Source of the DNA: Streptomyces tateyamensis
Lineage (GTDB): Bacteria > Actinomycetota > Actinomycetes > Streptomycetales > Streptomycetaceae
Assembly: GCF_003205575.1 (NCBI RefSeq)
Contig: NZ_PYBW01000053.1
Span: 104,090 to 168,089 of the forward strand
DNA length: 64,000 nt
Direction: 5' to 3'
Under the pieces are notes generated by a model. It had not been told where the DNA came from. It was given only the letters and a program-made list of their open reading frames with translations, and searched no databases. The first letter of the stretch is position 1, and the number at the start of each line of letters is the position of its first letter. This document shows, piece after piece, positions 27,715 to 36,629 of the stretch. The position numbers and the translations under genes are program-made.

Positions 27715-29517
27715 GTGACGGACGGCAAAACGGACTTCGACTACGACGTGATCGTGGTCGGCTCGGGCTTCGGCGGCTCGGTCTCGGCGCTGCGGCTGAC
27801 CGAGAAGGGCTATCGGGTCGCCGTGCTGGAGGCCGGACGGCGCTTCACCCGGGACGAACTGCCGAAGAACTCCTGGGACGTCAGGAACTACCTGTGGGCC
27901 CCCTCGCTGGGCCTGTACGGCATCCAGCGGATCCACCTGCTGGCCAACGTGCTGGTGCTCGGCGGCGCCGGCGTGGGCGGCGGCTCGCTCAACTACGCCA
28001 ACACCCTGTACGTCCCGCCGAAGGCCTTCTTCGAGGACCGCCAGTGGCAGCACATCACCGACTGGCAGGAGGAGTTGGCACCGTTCTACGACCAGGCGCA
28101 GCGGATGCTGGGGGTGCGCACCAACCCCACCATGACCCCCTCGGACGTGCACCTGAAGGCGGCCGCCGAGCGGATGGGCTGCGGCGACACCTTCCACTTC
28201 GCCCCGGTCGGGGTGTTCTTCGGGGACGGCCGGGACGCCGACGGCTCGGCCAAGGCGGTGCCCGGCGGCGAGGTCGAGGACCCGTACTTCGGCGGCGCCG
28301 GACCCAGCCGCAAGGCCTGCGTGGAGTGCGGCGAGTGCATGACCGGCTGCCGCCACGGCGCCAAGAACATGCTCACCGAGAACTACCTGCACCTGGCCGA
28401 GGCGAACGGCGCCGAGATCCACCCGCTCACCACGGTGGCCCGGATCCGCGAGCAGGGCGCGGGCTTCGCGGTGGACGTGCTGCGCACCAACGCCCGGTCC
28501 GGCGCGGCCAGGAAGGCCGGTGCCCGGACCCTGACCGCCGCCAAGGTGGTGGTCGCGGCCGGCACCTACGGCACCCAGAGCCTGCTGCACAAGATGCGCG
28601 ACGGCGGCCTGCTGCCGAACATCCCGGCCACCCTGGGCGAGCTCACCCGGACCAACTCCGAGGCGCTGGTCGGCGCGCAGACCACACCGCGGCGCTACGG
28701 CGGCCCGGTGGACTTCACCAAGGGCGTGGCGATCACCTCCTCGATCCACCCGGACGAGAACACCCACATCGAGCCGGTCCGCTACGGCAAGGGCTCCAAC
28801 GCGATGGGCTTCCTCTCCATCCAGCAGGTGCCCGGCGGCGGGCGCGGCCCGCGCTGGCTGCGGGCCGGGGTCACCGCGGCCAAGCACCCGACCGTCTTCG
28901 CCCGCTCGCTGAGCAACTACCGGTGGTCGGAGCGGACCATCATCGGCCTGGTGATGCAGTCGCTGGACAACTCGATCACCGTCTCGCTCAAGCAGAAGGG
29001 CCTGGGGAAGGGGTCGCTGACCTCGCGGCAGGGCCACGGCGAGCCGAACCCGACCTGGATCCCGGCGGCCGAGGCGGGCGCCAAGGCGATCGCGGCGGAG
29101 ATCGGCGGCTTCGCCGGCTCCACCGTCGGCGAGATCTTCGACATTCCGATGACCGCGCACTTCATCGGCGGCTGCGCGATCGGCGACAGCCCCGAGCGCG
29201 GCGTGGTCGACCCGTACCACCGGCTCTACGGGCACCCGGGGATCAGCGTGGTGGACGGCTCCACCATCTCCGCCAACCTGGGGGTGAACCCCTCGCTGAC
29301 CATCACCGCCCAGGCCGAGCGGGCGATGTCCATGTGGCCGAACAAGGGCGAGGCGGACCCGCGCCCGGAGCCGGGCCAGGCCTACCGCCGGGTCGCCCCG
29401 GTGGCCCCGCAGCACCCGGCGGTGCCGGCCGGCGCGTTCGGGCAGCTGCTGCTGCCGGTGCCCGCGGTCCCGGCCAGGCAGGACGAGCAGCAGGCCGCTC
29501 CCGCCGTCGAGGGCTGA
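27715..29517 (+). CDS. GMC-family FAD oxidoreductase, ChoD-like, with four-cysteine insertion
   Basis: 600 residues. FAD-binding VIVVGSGFGGSVSALRL at the N-terminus, GGAGVGGGSLNYAN, and the C-terminal GMC part TAHFIGGCAIGDSPERGVVDP then NPSLTITAQAERAM. At about residues 200-214, ACVECGECMTGC supplies four cysteines spaced CX2CX2CX3C. It resembles the putative cholesterol oxidase ChoD of M. tuberculosis (Rv3409c), which also follows guaB3; substrate not established. The GTG at 27715 is preferred because GAGGG lies just upstream. GTG 27685, overlapping the dehydrogenase stop, is possible. Its C-terminus ends in a Pro/Ala-rich tail. Confidence 0.87.
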   Translation: MTDGKTDFDYDVIVVGSGFGGSVSALRLTEKGYRVAVLEAGRRFTRDELPKNSWDVRNYLWAPSLGLYGIQRIHLLANVLVLGGAGVGGGSLNYANTLYVPPKAFFEDRQWQHITDWQEELAPFYDQAQRMLGVRTNPTMTPSDVHLKAAAERMGCGDTFHFAPVGVFFGDGRDADGSAKAVPGGEVEDPYFGGAGPSRKACVECGECMTGCRHGAKNMLTENYLHLAEANGAEIHPLTTVARIREQGAGFAVDVLRTNARSGAARKAGARTLTAAKVVVAAGTYGTQSLLHKMRDGGLLPNIPATLGELTRTNSEALVGAQTTPRRYGGPVDFTKGVAITSSIHPDENTHIEPVRYGKGSNAMGFLSIQQVPGGGRGPRWLRAGVTAAKHPTVFARSLSNYRWSERTIIGLVMQSLDNSITVSLKQKGLGKGSLTSRQGHGEPNPTWIPAAEAGAKAIAAEIGGFAGSTVGEIFDIPMTAHFIGGCAIGDSPERGVVDPYHRLYGHPGISVVDGSTISANLGVNPSLTITAQAERAMSMWPNKGEADPRPEPGQAYRRVAPVAPQHPAVPAGAFGQLLLPVPAVPARQDEQQAAPAVEG

Positions 29518-29550
29518 CCTGCAGCGGGCGAGGCAGGCAGCGGGCAAGGC

Positions 29551-29580
29551 AAAGGGCCCCGCGGGGGAACGGGGCCCTTT
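29551..29580 (+). terminator. Terminator after GMC oxidoreductase
   Basis: AAAGGGCCCC / GGGGCCCTTT, a perfect 10-bp stem with a ten-base loop, ending in TTTG. Confidence 0.88.
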
Positions 29581-30361
29581 GTCGCTCAGCACACGGCGTC
29601 AGGGCTGCGCCGGTGCTGGGGTCGGCGGCGCCGGGGGAGGAGCGCCGCCTCTATTCGGATGGCTCGACGGGCGCTCGACGGGGCCGGTCCGGCCCGCCGT
29701 CTCGGCGCCTGGTCCTCACGCAGTGTGAGGAGATACCCACTGTCACCGCCGATGGGCGGGAGCAGCGAAGCCGATGGCCCACCCGCCGGCCTCGGCCGCC
29801 GGTGTGCCCTCCCCTGCATCGTGGTGGACGCGGGCCCTGCTCTGCAACTGGTTCGGCGTACTTCGGCACAGTCCATTTTCTGCCAGGCATCTTCCTGACA
29901 TCCGGTCAGCACCGTGGCGGGCTCCGGTCGCCCGCGCGAGAACCTGGTGACGTTGGGTAGTCGCGGGGTGGTTCGCCGGGTGGCGCGGCGGCTGCTCGGG
30001 CGTCCCCGGGCGCTGCCGCCGCACCTCCTGGCGCAGTCGTGAGCCGGCCGCTGTCCCCTGCCGCCGCCTCCCCGCACCCGTGCACGGTCCCACGACGCCC
30101 CGTCCGACCGCCGGCCGGCTGTGGGGCGTCACGTGCGCGAGTGGACTGGACTTCCACGCGTGGTCCTGCCGGACCGTACGGGCGCGGGCCCGGGCGCGGT
30201 GCGGCACACCTGGCGGGTGTGGCGCGGTCGTACGGTCGCCGGGTCAACGAGGCGGCGGCGGGGGCGGACACGGCCGCAGCGGCAAAGGGGTGAACGGGAG
30301 GGAACCGCGGTCCCGGTAGAATCGAAGGTGGAACCCCCACATCGCCGCCGGAAGGCCGTCT
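29581..30361. other. 781-base gap without a convincing gene
   Basis: Open frames exist on both strands, but all have arginine/proline/serine-rich, shadow-like composition and no ribosome binding sites. Visible signals: inverted repeat CCTCAC-GCAGT-GTGAGG (29714-29730), CTGAC-ATCCG-GTCAG near 29896, and TAGAAT (30315-30320), a possible guaA -10 box with no good -35. Confidence 0.6.
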
Positions 30362-31948
30362 GTGTCCCCTGCTACCCCCGAACTCCCCGTACCGTCGGTC
30401 GACACCGTTCTGGTCGTCGACTTCGGCGCCCAGTACGCCCAGCTGATCGCCCGCCGGGTGCGTGAGGCGCGGGTCTACAGCGAGATCGTGCCGAGCACCA
30501 TGCCGGTGTCCGAGATGCTCGCGAAGAACCCCAAGGCGATCATCCTGTCCGGCGGCCCCTCCTCGGTCTACGAGGAGGGCGCGCCGCGGCTGGACCGCGC
30601 GCTGTTCGAGGCCGGCGTGCCGGTCTTCGGCATGTGCTACGGCTTCCAGCTGATGGCGATCACCCTCGGCGGCACGGTGGACAACACCGGTGCCCGCGAG
30701 TACGGGCGCACCCCGCTGCACGTCTCCAGGGCCGGCTCGACCCTCTTCGAGGGCACCCCGACCGAGCAGTCGGTGTGGATGTCGCACGGCGACGCCTGCT
30801 CCGCCGCGCCGGCCGGCTTCACCGTCACCGCCTCGACCGCGGTGGTCCCGGTGGCCGCCTTCGAGGACGACGAGCGCAGGCTCTACGGCGTCCAGTACCA
30901 CCCCGAGGTGCTGCACTCCACGCACGGCCAGCAGATCCTGGAGCACTTCCTCTACCGCGGCGCCGGCCTCGCGCCGACCTGGACCACCCACAACGTGGTG
31001 GACGAGCAGGTCGCGCTGATCAAGGAGCAGGTCGGCGACAAGCGCGCTATCTGCGGCCTGTCCGGCGGCGTCGACTCCGCGGTCGCGGCCGCGCTGGTGG
31101 CCCGCGCCGTCGGCGACCAGCTGACCTGCGTGTACGTGGACCACGGCCTGATGCGCAAGGGCGAGACCGAGCAGGTCGAGAAGGACTTCGTGGCCGCCAC
31201 CGGCGTCAAGCTCAAGGTGGTGGACGCCGAGGAGCGGTTCCTGACCGCGCTCAAGGGCGTCAGCGACCCGGAGGAGAAGCGCAAGATCATCGGGCGCGAG
31301 TTCATCCGCGTCTTCGAGCAGGCCCAGGCCGAGATCATCGCGGACGAGGGTCCGGCGGTGGAGTTCCTGGTCCAGGGCACCCTGTACCCGGACGTGGTGG
31401 AGTCCGGCGGCGGCACCGGCACCGCCAACATCAAGTCCCACCACAACGTCGGCGGCCTGCCCGAGGACCTCGAGTTCCAGCTGGTCGAGCCGCTGCGCAA
31501 GCTGTTCAAGGACGAGGTCCGGATGGTCGGCCAGGAGCTCGGCCTGCCGGAGGAGATCGTCCAGCGCCAGCCGTTCCCGGGCCCGGGCCTGGGCATCCGG
31601 ATCGTCGGCGAGGTCACCAAGGAGCGCCTGGACCTGCTGCGCGAGGCGGACGCGATCGCTCGCGAGGAGCTGACCGCGGCCGGTCTGGACCGCGAGATCT
31701 GGCAGTGCCCCGTGGTGCTGCTGGCGGACGTGCGCAGCGTCGGCGTGCAGGGCGACGGCCGTACCTACGGCCACCCGGTCGTGCTGCGCCCGGTCTCCTC
31801 CGAGGACGCGATGACCGCCGACTGGTCCCGCCTGCCGTACGAGGTGCTGGCCAAGATCTCCACCCGGATCACCAACGAGGTGCGCGAGGTCAACCGCGTG
31901 GTGCTGGACGTGACCAGCAAGCCGCCGGGCACCATCGAGTGGGAGTAA
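30362..31948 (+). CDS. guaA: GMP synthase (glutamine-hydrolysing)
   Basis: Converts XMP to GMP with glutamine and ATP. 528 residues. The class I amidotransferase domain is about 14-205: nucleophile Cys in FGMCYGFQL, then [10 protein letters not shown] with the His/Glu of the triad. The ATP pyrophosphatase domain has the P-loop [14 protein letters not shown] near 225-240. The C-terminal dimerisation part ends KPPGTIEWE, the invariant end of GuaA. GTG at 30362 has GGAAGG eight bases upstream. It completes the guanine branch with guaB upstream. Confidence 0.97.
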   Translation: MSPATPELPVPSVDTVLVVDFGAQYAQLIARRVREARVYSEIVPSTMPVSEMLAKNPKAIILSGGPSSVYEEGAPRLDRALFEAGVPVFGMCYGFQLMAITLGGTVDNTGAREYGRTPLHVSRAGSTLFEGTPTEQSVWMSHGDACSAAPAGFTVTASTAVVPVAAFEDDERRLYGVQYHPEVLHSTHGQQILEHFLYRGAGLAPTWTTHNVVDEQVALIKEQVGDKRAICGLSGGVDSAVAAALVARAVGDQLTCVYVDHGLMRKGETEQVEKDFVAATGVKLKVVDAEERFLTALKGVSDPEEKRKIIGREFIRVFEQAQAEIIADEGPAVEFLVQGTLYPDVVESGGGTGTANIKSHHNVGGLPEDLEFQLVEPLRKLFKDEVRMVGQELGLPEEIVQRQPFPGPGLGIRIVGEVTKERLDLLREADAIAREELTAAGLDREIWQCPVVLLADVRSVGVQGDGRTYGHPVVLRPVSSEDAMTADWSRLPYEVLAKISTRITNEVREVNRVVLDVTSKPPGTIEWE

Positions 31949-31963
31949 TCCCTCCCGGGATTT

Positions 31964-32013
31964 GAACGGCCGCACCGCCAGCCACGTACTCGTGGTTGGC
32001 GGTGCGGCCGTTC
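31964..32013 (+). terminator. guaA terminator, 22-bp stem
   Basis: The arm at 31964-31985 pairs with 31992-32013 over 22 positions with one G-T wobble and a six-base loop. It starts 15 bases after the guaA stop. Confidence 0.92.
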
Positions 32014-32017
32014 GTGT

Positions 32018-32052
32018 CGGATCCGACCACTGCGCGGGTGTGGTCGGATCCG
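32018..32052. promoter_or_regulatory. Inverted repeat upstream of the DoxD-Rieske gene
   Basis: CGGATCCGACCAC (32018-32030) and GTGGTCGGATCCG (32040-32052) pair perfectly over 13 bases around a nine-base centre. It lies five bases after the guaA terminator and 95 bases before the next start. It may be a second terminator, a regulator site, or an RNA hairpin in the leader. Confidence 0.5.
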
Positions 32053-32115
32053 GCGCCCGGAGCTGGCAGATAACGTCAAGAGAGCGCGGCAGCGGGCAGA
32101 ATGCGGTACGTGGCA

Positions 32116-32128
32116 GTCAGGAACTGAC
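32116..32128. promoter_or_regulatory. Small palindrome just before the DoxD-Rieske start
   Basis: GTCAG-GAA-CTGAC, 19 bases before ATG 32147 and next to the ribosome binding region (GAAAGGTGACG). It could be an operator or could hide the start in a hairpin. Confidence 0.3.
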
Positions 32129-32146
32129 GGTACGAAAGGTGACGCG

Positions 32147-33205
32147 ATGATGGAGGGCACCAGGGACTCGGTGGACGCCGGGGACCCGGGCACCGGAGCG
32201 CCGGGACCGGCCGGGCCGGGGACGGGACGGGCGGCGGAGCTCAAGGCGCTCGGCCGGCGGTACGCGCTGCTGCCGCTGCGCCTCTTCCTGGGCGTCACCT
32301 TCTGCTACGCCGGCCTGGACAAGCTGGCCGACAGCCACTACCTGGCCGCCCGCACCGACCCGCAGTCCTTCTACGCGCAGACCCTGGCCGCCAAGCCGCA
32401 CAGCCCGGTCGGCGCACTGCTCGAGCCGGCCCTGCACGCGCCGACCTTCTTCGCGCTGCTGATCGCCTTCGGCGAGCTCGCCGTGGGTCTGGGCACCCTG
32501 GTCGGGCTCTGGGGCCGGCTGGCCGCGCTCGGCGGGGCCACGCTCAGCCTGACCCTGTTCCTGACGGTCAGCTGGAACGTCTCGCCGTACTACCTGGGCA
32601 ACGACCTGCCCTACCTGATGGCCTGGACGGCGCTGCTGCTGGCCGGGACGCCGTACCTGTCGGTCGACGGCTACCTGGCCCGGCGCGCCGAGCGGGACCG
32701 GGCCCGCGGGCTGACCGAGGACGCGGTGCGCCGGCGCACCTTCCTCGACGGCTCGATCGCAGCGGTCGCGCTCGGCGGGGCCGGCCTGCTGGTGGGCTCG
32801 CTGACCGCCACCTTCGTGCGCAAGAAGCCGGGGCCGGCGGCCGCGGCCACCCCGGCGCCCGCCCAGTCCGGCGGAACCGGCGGCAGCGGCGGTGCAAAGG
32901 TCTCGGTGGCCGCGGCGGACGTGCCGGTGGGCGGCTCGGCGGCGGTGAAGGACCCGGCCAGCGGGGACACCGTCTACATCCTGCAGCCCAAGGCCGGGCA
33001 GTACTGCGGCCTCTCCTCGGTCTGCACGCACGCCGGCTGCACCGTGGACCCGCCCAGGAACGGTGCGCTGAGCTGCCCGTGCCACGGCTCCAAGTTCGAC
33101 GCCGCCACCGGCGCGGTGCTCACCGGTCCGGCGGTCAAGCCGCTGCCCAAGTACACCGTCACCAAGGACGGCGACCGGCTGGACCTGGGCGCGCAGAGCT
33201 CCTGA
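32147..33205 (+). CDS. DoxD/DoxX membrane domain fused to a Tat-dependent Rieske iron-sulphur domain
   Basis: 352 residues in three parts. About 38-175 is a four-helix DoxD/DoxX-type membrane domain (RLFLGVTFCYAGLDKLADSHYL...), the quinone-interacting kind found in thiosulphate:quinone oxidoreductase. About 190-220 is a twin-arginine-like segment followed by a hydrophobic helix (RRRTFLDGSIAAVALGGAGL). About 245-352 is an outer Rieske domain with cluster ligands in CTHAGC and CPCHGS. Probably it passes electrons between the quinone pool and an outer partner; the donor is unknown. The internal Tat motif suggests that the folded Rieske part is exported separately from the membrane domain. Confidence 0.88.
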   Translation: MMEGTRDSVDAGDPGTGAPGPAGPGTGRAAELKALGRRYALLPLRLFLGVTFCYAGLDKLADSHYLAARTDPQSFYAQTLAAKPHSPVGALLEPALHAPTFFALLIAFGELAVGLGTLVGLWGRLAALGGATLSLTLFLTVSWNVSPYYLGNDLPYLMAWTALLLAGTPYLSVDGYLARRAERDRARGLTEDAVRRRTFLDGSIAAVALGGAGLLVGSLTATFVRKKPGPAAAATPAPAQSGGTGGSGGAKVSVAAADVPVGGSAAVKDPASGDTVYILQPKAGQYCGLSSVCTHAGCTVDPPRNGALSCPCHGSKFDAATGAVLTGPAVKPLPKYTVTKDGDRLDLGAQSS

Positions 33206-33227
33206 CGGGCCGGCTGCCGGCGCGGTG

Positions 33228-33449
33228 TCAGTCCGGCCCCGGGCGCTGCCCGGGGCCGCGGTCGCGCCGGGAGAACGCCGTGACCGCCCCGATCAGCCCG
33301 GCGGCGCCGAGCACGATGAAGGTCACCGGCAGCACGATCCGGCCGTTCACCGAGAAGCCGCTCAGCGAGGCGGTCAGGTAGAGCACCCCCAGCACGGTGA
33401 ACAGGGTGCCGGCCAGGAACGAGAAGACGTCGAACCGATGCCGCTTCAT
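33228..33449 (-). CDS. Small two-helix membrane protein
   Basis: 73 residues: two membrane helices (FSFLAGTLFTVLGVLYLTA and VLPVTFIVLGAAGLIGAVTAF) and a basic tail. It overlaps the PspC/LiaF-like gene upstream by four bases, so it is translationally coupled to it and probably belongs to the same envelope-stress module. I recognise no further family. Confidence 0.8.
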   Translation of the reverse strand: MKRHRFDVFSFLAGTLFTVLGVLYLTASLSGFSVNGRIVLPVTFIVLGAAGLIGAVTAFSRRDRGPGQRPGPD

Positions 33450-34993
33450 CCGCGCACCACCTGGATCTCACCCGCGCCGACCTCGACGGTCAGCTCGATC
33501 GTTCCGTTGTCCGCGCCCCCGGCCACCGGGGCCAGGTGCACCAGGTGGTGCTCGCCGACGCCCTTGCGGTCGGAGCCGGGGGGCAGTTGCGGGCCGTACA
33601 GCCGGCCGGCCACCACCCGCAGGTCCAGGTCGGCGGCGGTGTGCGGCGGCAGCACCACCCGCACGTTGCCCGCGCCCACCTTGACGCGGCTGCCGACGGT
33701 GCCACCGCCCGGGTTCACCCCGCTCAGGTCCAGGTCCAGTTCGCCCGCGCCCAGCACGTACTCGGACTGGACCGCGGCCGCGTCGGCCGGGGCGTACTCG
33801 CGGTGGCCGAAGGCGTTGTCGCGCACGGTCGGGGAGTTGCCCAGGGCGACCAGCCCGAGCGTCACCGCCAGGGCGGGCAGCACCAGCACCTTGGCCCGGC
33901 CGACCTTGGCGCCGAGCAGGATGGTCAGGCCCAGCACGGTCAGGCCGGTGGCCAGCACGGTGGCCAGCGGGCTGTGCCCGGCGGTGTGCGCGGTGCCGGC
34001 CCAGACCGCCCAGGAGGCCAGGGCCGCGACGGCCAGGCCGAGCCAGGCCAGCCCCGAGTGCGACCGGCGCTCCCGGCGGGCCGGCGGCGGGGTGGGCCGG
34101 GCCGCGGCCGGCTCCTTGCGCAGCGGGTCGCCCTCGGGCAGGTCGGCCCGCTGCCACCAGGCGGGCGCGGGGGTGCCGGGCGGCGGGGCGGCGTCGAACG
34201 GGGGGAGGTACGGGTTGCGCTCGGGGTGGCGCGGGTCCCAGAGGTAGCCGGTGCGGCCCTCCGCGGTGTCGGCGGGCGGCCGGTCCTCGGGGGCGGCGGT
34301 GCGCGGGTCCCAGCGGTAGTCCGCCCGGTGGGCGCCGCGCTGCTCGGCCCGGTCGGCCACCCGGGCGGCCAACTGCTCGCCCAGGTCGGCCTTGCGGGCG
34401 GTCCACTCGGCGTGGAAGTCCTCCCGCCAGGTCTTCCAGTCGGCCAGTGGGGAGGGGGCGTCGGAGCTGCGGGCGGGCCGGTCGTAGGGACCCTCCGGGC
34501 GCGGCGGGGCGCCGCGGCCGCGGGCCCGGCGGCGGCGCTCCGGGTCGTGCCGGACCGCGAAGAAGATCATCGCGCCGAGCAGCAGCAGCGGGAAGAAGGA
34601 GTCTCCGCTGCCCATCCAGGAGAAGAAGACGCCGGTGCCGATCACGGTGAGCAGCACCGCGCCGATCGACTGGCCGTCCACCCGGCCGGTGAGCACCCGC
34701 TGCAGCTCGGTGCGCCCGTGAGTACCCTCCGGGTGCTCGGTCGGCATGATCAGCCAGGCCAGCCCGTAGACGAACAGGCCCAGGCCGCCGGTGAGGCAGA
34801 GCACCGCGGTGACCACCCGGAAGACCACCGGGTCGATGTCCAGGTGGCGCCCGAGGCCGCCGCACACCCCGCCCACCACCCGGTGGCTGTCGCTGCGGGT
34901 CAGCGGGGGGCGGGCGGTGGGCTGCGGATCCGGCTGCGGCGGCTGCCGCTCGGCGTCCGGCCCGGCCGCCGGCTGGCTCTGCTCCTCGGTCAT
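33446..34993 (-). CDS. PspC-domain membrane protein with LiaF-like C-terminus
   Basis: 515 residues. The N-terminal PspC domain (about 32-90) has SDSHRVVGGVCGGLGRHLDIDPVVFRVV and one helix. Further helices come near 105-145 and 285-385, separated by a charged Pro/Arg-rich cytoplasmic stretch. The C-terminal domain (about 400-515) is a series of short beta strands (DLDLSGVNPGG, VKVGAGNVRVVLP, DLDLRVVAGRL) like the LiaF C-terminal domain. With the PspC-type kinase and LuxR regulator encoded divergently, it forms a LiaFSR-like set; LiaF proteins inhibit the kinase in the absence of envelope stress. Confidence 0.85.
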   Translation of the reverse strand: MTEEQSQPAAGPDAERQPPQPDPQPTARPPLTRSDSHRVVGGVCGGLGRHLDIDPVVFRVVTAVLCLTGGLGLFVYGLAWLIMPTEHPEGTHGRTELQRVLTGRVDGQSIGAVLLTVIGTGVFFSWMGSGDSFFPLLLLGAMIFFAVRHDPERRRRARGRGAPPRPEGPYDRPARSSDAPSPLADWKTWREDFHAEWTARKADLGEQLAARVADRAEQRGAHRADYRWDPRTAAPEDRPPADTAEGRTGYLWDPRHPERNPYLPPFDAAPPPGTPAPAWWQRADLPEGDPLRKEPAAARPTPPPARRERRSHSGLAWLGLAVAALASWAVWAGTAHTAGHSPLATVLATGLTVLGLTILLGAKVGRAKVLVLPALAVTLGLVALGNSPTVRDNAFGHREYAPADAAAVQSEYVLGAGELDLDLSGVNPGGGTVGSRVKVGAGNVRVVLPPHTAADLDLRVVAGRLYGPQLPPGSDRKGVGEHHLVHLAPVAGGADNGTIELTVEVGAGEIQVVRG

Positions 34994-35049
34994 GCTCCCT
35001 ATCCTGCGGGCTCGCGCTCGCGGGCGGCACCGGGATCGGCCCCCTGGCG

Positions 35050-35130
35050 ACCCTGATCTCTCCCTGAGAGCCGGTCAGGGTGCCCGCCGCCGAAGCACCG
35101 TCACCGCCTACCTAGGGGACGGACCCTGAT
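35050..35130. promoter_or_regulatory. Repeated CCCTGA motifs in the divergent promoter region
   Basis: ACCCTGAT (35050-35057), TCCCTGAG (35061-35068), ACCCTGAC on the other strand (35074-35081) and ACCCTGAT (35123-35130). The second and third face each other as CCCTGA-N7-TCAGGG. A plausible site for the LuxR-type regulator encoded downstream. Confidence 0.45.
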
Positions 35131-35132
35131 GC

Positions 35133-36629
35133 GTGCGGCCCCGCCGACATGTGACCATCAGGGGCGTGGCAGCCCCCGGAACCGAACCGACCTCCAGCCC
35201 GCCCCTCGCCGAGAACCCCGCCGGCGCGGGCGGCGAGCCGTCCCCGGTGCCCGGCCGCCCGCCCTACCGCAAGCTCTACCGCAGCCCGCACTCGCGGATG
35301 CTCGGCGGGGTCGCGCACGGGTTGGCGGTGCACCTGGGCCTGCCGGTGGCCTGGGTCCGGGTGGGGTTCGTGCTGCTCTTCTTCGCCAACGGGATCGGGG
35401 TGCTGCTGTACGCGGCGTTCTGGTTCGTGGTGCCGATCGGGATCGGCGAGCCGGCGCTGGGCAGCGACTGGGTCTGGGCCGGCGGCCAGTTCGTGCCCGC
35501 CGGGGCCTCCGGGATCACCCCCGATCCGCTGCGCAAGGACCGGCGCGGTCGGCTGGGCCGGCTGCGCGACCTGCTGCAGGGCACCTTCCAGGGCGAACCG
35601 GTGATCGCCGAGACCGTGCCGCCCGGCACCGAGCCGGGCAGCCGCCCGGGTACCAGCCGGCAGAACGCGGGCCAGCTGGCCGCGCTGCTGATGCTGGTGA
35701 TCGGCGTGATGGCGCTGCTCAACGCGCTCGGCATCCAGTCCGCCAAGCCGTACACCTGGCCGCTGCTGGCGATCGGCGTCGGGGTCGCGCTGGTCTGGCG
35801 GCAGGCCGACGACTCGCGCTGGCAGCGCTGGTTCGGCCTGGACGGCGGGCGGCGGCGCACCGCGGTGGCCCGGGTCGGCGCCGGCGTGCTGCTGGTCACC
35901 GCCGGCATCATCGGCTTCCTGGTGCTGCAGGGCATCGGCTCCACCCCCGCCGCGGTGGTCGAGGCCTCGCTGGCGGTGCTGGCGGGTGTGGCGGTGCTGA
36001 CCGGTCCGTACGCGCTGCGGATGTGGCAGGACCTGGGCGCCGAGCGGACCGCCCGGATCCGGGCCCAGGAGCGGGCCGAGATCGCCGCGCACATCCACGA
36101 CTCGGTGCTGCACACCCTGACCCTGATCCAGCGTCGGGCCGAGGACCCCAAGGAGGTGCAGCGGCTGGCCAGGGCCCAGGAGCGCGAACTGCGGCTGTGG
36201 CTCTACCGTCCGGAGGCCGCCGCCGAGGCCGCGCCCGATACCCTGGCGGAGCGGATCCGCGAGGTGGTCGCCGAGGTCGAGGACCGGCACGGCGTGCCGA
36301 TCGAGCTGGTCTGCGTCGGGGACTGCCCGATGGACGAGAAGATCGCCGCGCAGCTGCGGGCCGCCAGGGAGGCGATGGTCAACGCCGCCAAGTACGGCGG
36401 CGGGGGCCCGGTGCAGGTGTACGCCGAGGTCGAGGGGAGGACGGTGCTCGTGTACGTGCGCGACCGCGGCCCCGGCTTCGACCCCGAGACCGTTCCGGAG
36501 GACCGGATGGGCGTGCGGGAATCGATCATCGGTCGGATGAAGCGCAACGGCGGGACCGCCCGGGTGCGCCCCGCGCCGGACGGCGGTACCGAGGTCGAGC
36601 TGGAGATGGAGAGAGCCGCAGATGACTGA
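35133..36629 (+). CDS. PspC-domain sensor histidine kinase (LiaS-like)
   Basis: Up to 498 residues; the start is uncertain, with GTG at 35133, 35151 and 35166 and none having an ideal ribosome binding site. The N-terminal PspC domain is RKLYRSPHSRMLGGVAHGLAVHLGL with a helix. Four more helices lie at about 185-285. The HisKA_3 domain RAEIAAHIHDSVLHTL carries the phospho-acceptor His near 322. The HATPase domain has AREAMVNAAKYGG (N box) and DRGPGFDPETVPEDRMGVRESI (G boxes). It overlaps the response regulator gene by eight bases. Likely senses envelope damage. Confidence 0.9.
   Translation: MRPRRHVTIRGVAAPGTEPTSSPPLAENPAGAGGEPSPVPGRPPYRKLYRSPHSRMLGGVAHGLAVHLGLPVAWVRVGFVLLFFANGIGVLLYAAFWFVVPIGIGEPALGSDWVWAGGQFVPAGASGITPDPLRKDRRGRLGRLRDLLQGTFQGEPVIAETVPPGTEPGSRPGTSRQNAGQLAALLMLVIGVMALLNALGIQSAKPYTWPLLAIGVGVALVWRQADDSRWQRWFGLDGGRRRTAVARVGAGVLLVTAGIIGFLVLQGIGSTPAAVVEASLAVLAGVAVLTGPYALRMWQDLGAERTARIRAQERAEIAAHIHDSVLHTLTLIQRRAEDPKEVQRLARAQERELRLWLYRPEAAAEAAPDTLAERIREVVAEVEDRHGVPIELVCVGDCPMDEKIAAQLRAAREAMVNAAKYGGGGPVQVYAEVEGRTVLVYVRDRGPGFDPETVPEDRMGVRESIIGRMKRNGGTARVRPAPDGGTEVELEMERAADD

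Noticed and set aside
29586..30319. Several 80-160-codon frames before guaA
   Set aside because: No ribosome binding sites, Arg/Pro/Ser-rich shadow-type composition, and they overlap one another on both strands.
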